This document shows, in pieces, positions 57,258-64,000 of a stretch of 64,000 bases of DNA. This DNA comes from Cordilura impudica (lineage: Eukaryota; Arthropoda; Insecta; Diptera; Scathophagidae). The notes under the pieces were generated by a model that saw only the letters and a program-made list of their open reading frames with translations, did not search any database and was not told where the DNA came from. The first letter of the stretch is position 1, and each line of letters opens with the position of its first letter. The stretch is taken from contig OY821518.1 of the NCBI GenBank assembly GCA_963682025.1, positions 226,405,070 through 226,469,069 on the forward strand, written 5' to 3'. The translations under genes were made by a program, and so were the position numbers.

Positions 57258-57516
57258 ACAAGATAGGAAATTATATCGTACAGTCGGTGTAGACCGGTTA
57301 TACTATACCCTGTACCATACGTTTCGAGAGATGTTATTGGATGAAACTTTTCTTAGGCAATAACTGGATATAGAAAATAGGCATACAACAAATTTTAGAG
57401 GTATTGTTATTAATTTGTGGCGGGCAGACATGAAAGTTGAAATCAGATGTTATTATTATATGAGAACTAAGTCCAAAAATGGGCCGATCCTAGCCATATT
57501 TAGTAAAGTCACTTAA
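57258..57516 (-). mobile_element. Helentron-like family 1, decayed 3' fragment
   Basis: It has a recognisable hairpin (ACAGTCGGTGTAGACCGG), ATACCCTGTACCATACGTTT and downstream family 1 sequence on the minus strand, with many substitutions. It is older than the other copies. Confidence 0.75.
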
Positions 57517-57589
57517 GTTTCTCAAAAACGTTTTTCGAAACCTATGCAACTTCTCCCAATAAAGTAATCAAAATCTGACTGTTATTGTT

Positions 57590-58105
57590 TGCACTAACGG
57601 TTAAGTGATTCACTAAGTACACCTTAACGATAGTCGACAAATCCATTTTTCTATTCATTTAAATTGTAAATAAGTGGCATCTCTGTCAAAATAAGCGAAA
57701 AAGACAAAGAAGAATAAAAAAAAAACAAATCACTTCGTGTTTGACAGGATGATTTTATGTTTCTTCATTTTTATTAATATTTTTGTTTATTTATTTGAGT
57801 ATAAAATAACGAATTGAATATGCTATTTAATTTTCTTATTTATATAAACAGTTTTTATAATAAAAGCAACATATTTTCAGTATTTTATGATTTTTATTTA
57901 TGTGTGACGAAATATCATTCCAAAAATTTAACTTTTTATCGATTGAATAAACAACTCAAAAATGGTTGTCGTTTAGATAACAACAACAGCTGACCTTAAC
58001 AATAGAGAATACCGCTTAAAAATTTTACTGAATACCGAAATCTATCATTTTGTTGTTTTCTTTTTTTAACGATTTGATTATCGTTAAAAGAAGTTACTGA
58101 ATCGC
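57590..58105. repeat. Repeat shared with 39990-40270, possible MITE
   Basis: GGTTGTCGTTTAGATAACAA, ACAACAGCTGA and ATTATCGTTAAAAGAAGTTA occur in both places. Here an inverse AACGATAGTCGACAAA lies near 57635, suggesting imperfect termini of about 500 bp. No TSD was verified. Confidence 0.5.
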
Positions 58106-58109
58106 GCTA

Positions 58110-58612
58110 CAGACCTAGTCCCCATACAAATGACCCCTATGAAATCGACATCAATTGCCATAAGATCCAAATTATAATATAGATCTCAGTCTAATTGAGT
58201 TTGTATGTGTTTATTACATCCATTAATCAGTAGTCCAAAAATAATCCCTATAGGACAATTCTTAGCCATAGGCCCCATATAGAGCTACTTACCGATCTTC
58301 ACCTAAATTTATCAAAAAAACAAAAATATTGCACAGATTTTTCTCAAATTTGGTTTGTATATATTTTTTCAATATATAAGTGACTTTACCAAATATGGTC
58401 AGGATCGGTCCATTTCGAACTAGTCCCCATATAAATATAGCACCCGATATGAACTTTTTCATATCTGCAGCCAAAAAAATAATAACAATGCCACTCGAAT
58501 TTGGTTTATGCTTATTTTCTATATCCTATTAGTTGAACCGAAGAGATAGTGTCCCTAAACCCTGGTATAGGGTACGTATAGTCGGTATAGACCGACTATA
58601 ATTTTCCTACTT
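58110..58612 (+). mobile_element. Helentron-like family 1, 5'-truncated copy (H)
   Basis: It starts inside the element (CAGACCTAGTCCCCATACAA) and runs to a hairpin with one change (ATAGTCGGTATAGACCGACT) and TTTCCTACTT. The upstream third is missing at the junction with the 57.6-58.1 kb repeat. Confidence 0.82.
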
Positions 58613-58618
58613 TTTTAC

Positions 58619-59262
58619 TACATTACATATCTACCTACATTGTAATAACACCAACAAAAATTTAATTGCATTTCCTTACAAGAAAAAAAAAAACGAAAAC
58701 AAAATTAACTCAATATATTATTGCTCGAAACGTAAGCAACTATCAATACTTCGTATGATACCATTTGTTTCTTATGACTTCTGCACATCGTTTTGGCATA
58801 GATTCTATTAGATTTGATAGTATTGTGGTTGGTATTGGTTCGAGTTCCAACCCTGCGCTTTAAAATGCTTAATATGTTTTCTATGGGATTTGCCAGCTCA
58901 ATCTCCAGACTTGAATCCCATTAGCAGACAACCAATCTTTTACCAACTTTGACGTGTGTTTGGGGTCATTATCATGCTAAAACACCATCGAAGTGGCATT
59001 TCCCATTCGGCAGATTGAAGCATGTGATTCGCTAAAATGTACCTATAAAAATAACTAAACGGGTCTTAGCTAACTATATCCAAATTGTAGTTATTTATTG
59101 GAAAAAGATGCACCAATAAAATAGTTGATTAGGTCTCGAACAATTTTTTTAATTTTGTTTTCTTTTTTTTTTTTTTTTTTTTTTTTTGCAAGGAAATGCA
59201 ATTAAATTTTTTTGTTATTATTAGAATGTATGTAGATAATATAATAACAATTAAAAGTGTTA
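58619..59262 (-). mobile_element. Tc1-like relic with long inverted repeats (about 640 bp)
   Basis: Termini of about 95 bp (58619-58712 and 59152-59262) share TTTAATTGCATTTCCTTNCA and GAAAACAAAATT in inverted order. Between them the minus strand has QHDNDPKHTSKLVKDWLSAN (about 58920-58980, catalytic D), then a 35 bp segment lying in the wrong orientation (58885-58919), then PIENILSILKRRVG and C-terminal SNLIESMPKRCAEVIRNK. The N-terminal half of the transposase is deleted. Confidence 0.78.
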
Positions 59263-60055
59263 TTTTCTATAAATCAATTTAAAAAGAATTTGTAAGACTT
59301 TGATTACTTCATTAGCAGCAGTTGCTTAGGTTTCGAACAATACTATATAAACCAAATTTGAAAAAATCTATGCAATATTTTTGTTTTTTTTTATAAATAT
59401 AAGTGAAGATCGGACAACAGCTATATATGTGGACTGTGACTAAAAATGGTCCTACAGGGTTCATTTTTGGTCTACTAATTAGTGGGTATATTAGACAGAC
59501 ATACACCAAGTTTTATCGTTATATATATGTTAATCTGGGTCTAGATCTGAACATGTACCGATTTACACCAATTTAAATAGCATTCATCCTATGATCGATA
59601 AAAGCTAACATGCTAAATTTCATCAAAATCCCATATTTGCAACCTGTAGTTGGATTACATGATGGGTGGTGGACGTTGATAAATCGACTCAGAAAGTGAT
59701 TCGAGTCAGTCGGTATAATAAGAGGTGGGCCTAGCTAAAATATTTTTGGTAGTTATAAATATCAGCACGAACTCATTATACCCTCATAGAGAGTACATAA
59801 AAAAAATTTCTTTAATATTTTTACCTGAACTAGCTTGTAATATGTTAATTTAAACATACAAAGATCGATTTAATGCAAAAGTTACAATAAAAACAAGCAT
59901 CTTGATAAAAGTCGGTCTATGCGGTCTCAAAAATATACTCAATAGGTACTAATAGTTTTGGAAAATTACAAAATTTTGGAAAAAAATAAAAATTAATCTT
60001 TTCATGCTGACATGTATATAAGGGTTTATTTTTTAGAGTTACTGAACTTTAAATT
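59263..60055. other. Gene-free; Helentron-like family 1 fragment at 59345-59786
   Basis: 59345-59786 (minus strand) keeps GTGAAGATCGGACAAC, a GGTCTAGATCTGAACATG block and the 5' CGACTCAGAAAGTGATTCGA to CATTATACCC region, all diverged. The remainder is unclassified. Confidence 0.65.
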
Positions 60056-60059
60056 AAGA

Positions 60060-60551
60060 CAAAACAAGGAAAAACATCTACAATATCAAAGAACTGGCTT
60101 TATTGGATAGATAATTTTATGCCATTACTGTTTAAATAAGATTTGGGCCATATGGCCGCCACGTCTGGCGCGCATTGGCGCAAGTCAATAACTCATATAA
60201 TGTTGATTTCCAGGTGTTCAATTGTCTCCGGTTTATCGGCATAGACGAGTGACTTTACATAACACCAAAGAAAATTATCCAATGGGTTAAATCACACGAT
60301 CTTGGTGGTGGCCTAGTAACAGGACCACTACGTGAAATTATTCGTTCATCAAGTGTCTTTGAGTAACTTAATTGGAGCGTGATCTGAGTGGCATGTGGTG
60401 GCTCTCTTCTGTTGGAACCACATGTCAGCAAGATTAATGCTAGCTAATAAAGGTACGAAAAAACTTGTAATCAATTCTCTATACCGTTCACCGTTGACAG
60501 TAACATTCTGCCCATCGTCGTTTTTGAATACACTTACCAATGACTCCGCCG
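60060..60551 (-). pseudogene. mariner-like transposase C-terminal relic
   Basis: The minus strand reads DDGQNVTVNGERYRELITSF, FVPLLASINLADMWFQQKRA (family FQQD; D lost to K), TTCHSDHAPIKLLKDT, then in other frames RSCDLTHW (third D) and a decayed C-terminus. It is the same group as the element at 27276-28546 but another copy. Transib copy 3 begins at 60552, within or beside it. Confidence 0.78.
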
Positions 60552-63500
60552 CACAGTGGACCATTTGACGAGAAGGCGGTCAAAAATCTATAACTTTTGA
60601 TTGGATGGGAATTTTGATATGCGGTTTTTTTTGTTTGGTAGGTGAGACTTTAGCCTTTAAGTTTTGCTATAAAACGTGATTCTCAACCGAAAATAAAAAA
60701 GTTACGGAGGGTTTAAAATACATTTTCATTTGTAGTTGAATTTTAGTACAAAAGTGAAGTGTTAAAACGTAAAAAAAGGTTTTTTTTTAAATATATTATT
60801 AAAAAAAATTATTTTTTCAGTTAATTTTACAACTAATACTTTTTAACAATTTTTTAAGTTTATTTTTTCATAAAATGCCAAACTTTGGCCCCCGTAAACT
60901 TTTTAGTCCTAATGTGAACAAGGGCCAAAGGTTTTTTTTTTTTTTTTGAAAGATCCCGTGTTAAAATATAATTTATTAAGCAGCGAACGTAAAAGTTACC
61001 TTATACTGGTTCAAGATAGAGAAGTTTCAATGAAAAACTCGTATGTTTTTTTTATTGTCTTTTTAAATATTTCTATATCAATTCTTATGGTAAATTTATA
61101 AAATATAACAATTTTTATTGTAAATTTACAAAATATATAAATTTTTAAATCAAGAAAATTTTTTAGCTATATAAAAAAAGTGTAACTTATTGTTAGTGTA
61201 ATGAAAAAGTACTTTAAATCAACCAATTTTAGTAAAAATTTCTTCTAAATAGCCTTGATTTTCATCTTCTAGAATTTGTTTAGCTTCTTCGTCTAATTCA
61301 ATAGTTTTCCATTTTTGACGAATGTTGCACATATATGGATCTGAAGTGCACAACAAAATAGTACAACATCTGGACATTTTCCTTGTGTTGTGCTCGCGAA
61401 AGAATCTGTAGTCTTTGTTCCTTTTTTCTTGCGCTTCTTCAGATAGATCTCCTATTGGTAGCATATTGTTTTGAATTATTTGTTCCCCATGGTACAAAAT
61501 TTTATGAACTGTGGATGGCATATACCTCCAAGATTATTTTTCATTATAAAGTATAGCTGTTTTATTGGCGTACTCTCCAAATTTTTTTGCATTTATCTTT
61601 CTGCTGCATGCTTGAACTTGTAATATGATTTTGAATCGTCTTATTAATTCATGATCTACACCTGTGATAGATGCTGCAGTTTCCGGATCGGAAAAAAATC
61701 TCCTTGCAGTATTTCCATCATTTGTGTTTCCTTCCCCTTGTTTTGGTTGGTCGATTACGAGGCTTAGCTGTAGATATTTTTGTTGAATTTGTTTTTGCTT
61801 CCTTTTTTCTTAATTTTCTTTGTTTTTTCTCACTGTTTCGCCTAACGGACCAAATTCAAAATCATAACCCAATTTAAGAATATGCCCCATGAAACGTATT
61901 CTAGCATGAAGAGGGGACATTCCAAATTCGTAGGCTTCCTTAAAACTATCGTCTTCTGGTGGGGGTTCGCTTAATTGACTTGATGTCTTTTGGAATATAA
62001 TGCAGCTTGACGTTGACTTTGTTCCAGTCAAAGCTTGTGCAACTTTTCCATCAATCATTGTGAGACATATTTTTAAAATGTACTTCAATGTCTTGGTCAT
62101 CAAATTGATCTTTTATTTTTTGAACTTCTTCAGTTATGACATCTTTGGTTTCCTTTTTGAATGCAAATTTTATTGGTCTGCAATACTTTGTTGAAGAAGG
62201 AATTTCATTTTTCCATATATCAATTTCTGTTTCTCTACTAGTTGACGGCTCTAAGACGCTATACCTTTTTGTTAAGCGCAATGGAACGAAAGATACCATA
62301 AATAAATTAGCATCTGATGAATTTTCGGCATTAAATTGCTTGTATTGTTTCTGACCAGAGGATCCATCACATCCCCATTTAGAAATTAAAGTAATGCTGC
62401 CATTACCAATTTTTTTAAATGATCAGTATCAAGCACATTTAGCAATCGTTTTGCAGTATGTTCAAGGAGATCTTGGAATTTTATTTCTGCTGATTCTTTT
62501 TTGCTGCATTCTTTTTTGGCAGAAACTAAATCTTGATACTCTGGAAAAATCCCACAATTCTTTTCATTGGTTCGCTTCCGCAATTCCTTATATTGACTTT
62601 TGGTCAATTTCAAATTCAAAAATAGGGCGAACGCTTCTTCCGGCGAAAATTTCTTATCTTCAATTGGTGTAGGAATGCTTTTCAAAATCCTCTTTGTGCG
62701 CCTTGGGCTCGCTTCTACTATTTTTTCAATTATTTCAATTTTATTTTTTTTATTTTGGGTTGGTTGAATTTGGTGCAAAAATGAATCCTTAATAATTCTT
62801 TGAGAAATTTCTTCATTGATATTCTCCAGCTTGCGCCTTCGAGATCTTTCACTACACCCGTCAATTGGTTTTGCTGGTCGACCCTTTTTTCCACTTTCGT
62901 TGGCAGTTGTAGATGCACTCTCAAAAATAAGTTCCTTTATTAACCAGTCTTGGTAACGTTTGTACATCTTTACCTTGCTATGAGAACATTCAATGTACCG
63001 TCTTTTCAAATTCGATGCAAAATTAGTAATTTGTCCTTTGTGCATTTCAATGTCTTCTAGGTTACAATTCTTAAAGAAGTAGTTGCTCACTATGTGCAAA
63101 ATTATATCGTCTACATCATTTCGTTGAAAATAAATATCTGCCAGATCTCTGTAACAGTACTTAGCCATTGCACAAATTGTAATGAATAATAATGAATAAT
63201 TCTTGCAATTATGTAAAATAAAAATTTTTATCTTTTATTACCACTTTTAGAAGCATAAAAACCCACACCCTAACCCCTTTTAAAAGGTGAAGCATACTTG
63301 CTCATATCTTAAAGGGCTATGTCGCAATAGTTTTTTTTTTACCATTTACCTCTTGTTTAAATTGTTTCCCATTTCGTCAGGTATTTAAACTATATAGCTC
63401 TAATTCAGACTATTAATGTTTTTGAAAGATACCTATGTAAATGTACCTGTAACAATTAAGCGCATTATATATCAACCCTTTTTTATAAGTATACAACAAC

Positions 63501-63560
63501 TCCTGACAACTTCACCGACATGCAAAAAAATACACCGCGGTGCAGCGGTACGATCAACTT
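60552..63560 (-). mobile_element. Transib transposon copy 3, one end visible
   Basis: CACAGTG at 60552-60558, exactly 23 bp, then AAAAATCTA (60582-60590). The preceding 5 bp are CGCCG. The GGCGGTCAAAA block equals that of copy 1 (GCGGTCAAAAC), so both belong to one family. The transposase runs minus from 63168. The 5' terminus on the right was not found before a Helentron-like fragment at 63577; the right limit given is approximate. Confidence 0.82.
61219..63168 (-). pseudogene. Transib transposase, copy 3 (best preserved N-terminus)
   Basis: A 260-codon open N-terminal frame (63168-62386) starts MAKYCYRDLADIYFQRNDVD and contains KKGRPAKPIDGCSERSRRRK and EASPRRTKRILKSIPTPIED. After a frameshift near 62395: WGCDGSSGQKQYKQ (first D), VPLRLTKRYSVLEPSTSR, CRPIKFAFKKETKD, a short deletion near 62105, CLTMIDGKVAQALTGTKST (second D), FGMSPLHARIRFMGHILKLG, a decayed linker (61560-61830), VHKILYHGEQIIQNNMLPIG and DLSEEAQEKRNKDYRFFREH (E region). 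The CTIC cysteine pair of copy 1 is SCIIF here. The copy is dead through several shifts and the small deletions. Confidence 0.9.
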
Positions 63561-63736
63561 TTGTATTCATAACACTCAGACGGACGGACGGACATCGTTT
63601 AATCGACTCAGAAAGTGTTTTTGAGTCGATCCGTATAATAAAAGATGGATAAAGGTCCAATATTTTTGGCAGTTACAAACATTACCTCAAACTTAATATA
63701 TCCTAACCACATAGTGGACAACTTTTGTATTCATAA
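63555..63736 (-). mobile_element. Helentron-like family 1 fragment flanked by 18 bp direct repeats
   Basis: 63577-63717 keeps the GACGGACGGACGGACATCG microsatellite and the 5' end CCACATAGTGG. CAACTTTTGTATTCATAA occurs identically at 63555-63572 and 63719-63736, on both sides. Confidence 0.75.
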
Positions 63737-64000
63737 ATTTTGCAGAAAATATATAACTTTGGGTCAGAAAAATTGTTCTGGTGCACACGGGCGGAATCTG
63801 GCGGGTATATAATGGGGTAAAGGAGTATAGGGGAGGGTTCGGACTATAGAGGAGTGCAAGATTTTTTCTGACTGCTTTTGACTGGCAGGAGTTATGCTCT
63901 ATTAAGTAGGAGATTTTCGGAAAATTTGGACCTTTTTAAAAAAATTTTTTTTTTTAAATTTCGGAATGACTCAGTGATTTTACATTTTTAACATTAATAG
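63737..64000. other. Gene-free window end
   Basis: A G-rich stretch (GGGGTAAAGGAGTATAGGGG near 63812) and T/A runs are present. No element end or exon was recognised. Confidence 0.4.

Overview
This window reads as a repeat-dominated, AT-rich stretch of an insect genome, most likely a brachyceran (calyptrate-type) fly. The evidence is the mix of element families: Transib, hAT with a BED finger, piggyBac, PIF/Harbinger, pogo, Tc1 and mariner, Jockey, RTE and CR1/Jockey-like LINEs, and short GTCC-microsatellite elements of the mini-me/DINE-1 type. One host exon with fly-like RYK sequence supports this. The species cannot be fixed from the sequence. No bacterial features, rRNA, tRNA or CRISPR were found.

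Layout: 1-5.9 kb holds a tandem repeat, a truncated piggyBac-type MITE inside a LINE ORF1, a broken piggyBac transposase and a Harbinger transposase split by a MITE. 5.9-10.3 kb is a minus-strand LINE whose 5' part is RTE-like and whose 3' part is Jockey-like. 11.7-17.0 kb is a minus-strand hAT transposon cut in two by a complete 3.4 kb Transib element with a near-perfect 5 bp target duplication. 17.7-26.6 kb holds pogo, Harbinger-SANT and Tc1 relics, several MITEs, a 24 bp minisatellite and one Helentron-like element. 27.3-28.5 kb is a complete but dead mariner. 28.9-38.4 kb is a LINE 3' half (minus strand) invaded by a Harbinger-type element, a pogo-type MITE, a micro-hairpin, a second Transib and a nearly full-length LINE on the plus strand. 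39.3-47.6 kb is one Helentron-like element (family 1) split by a 7.5 kb insertion bounded by ends of a second Helentron-like family (family 2), itself full of nested MITEs.

49.4-50.4 kb is the only host gene found: the last coding exon and probable 3' UTR of a derailed/doughnut (RYK-family Wnt receptor) gene on the minus strand. The remaining 13.6 kb to the window end is presumably its upstream intron. That intron is packed with nested LINEs, Helentron-like copies, a Tc1 relic, a mariner relic and a third Transib copy.

The strongest biology is the set of three Transib copies, relatives of the RAG1 recombinase. All readable ends have a CACAGTG or CACTGTG heptamer, a 23 bp spacer and an A-rich nonamer, like V(D)J 23-signals. 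Several nestings can be shown at base-pair level because the interrupted reading frames rejoin across the insertion. Almost all element genes are broken; one LINE ORF1 (34553-35515) is intact.
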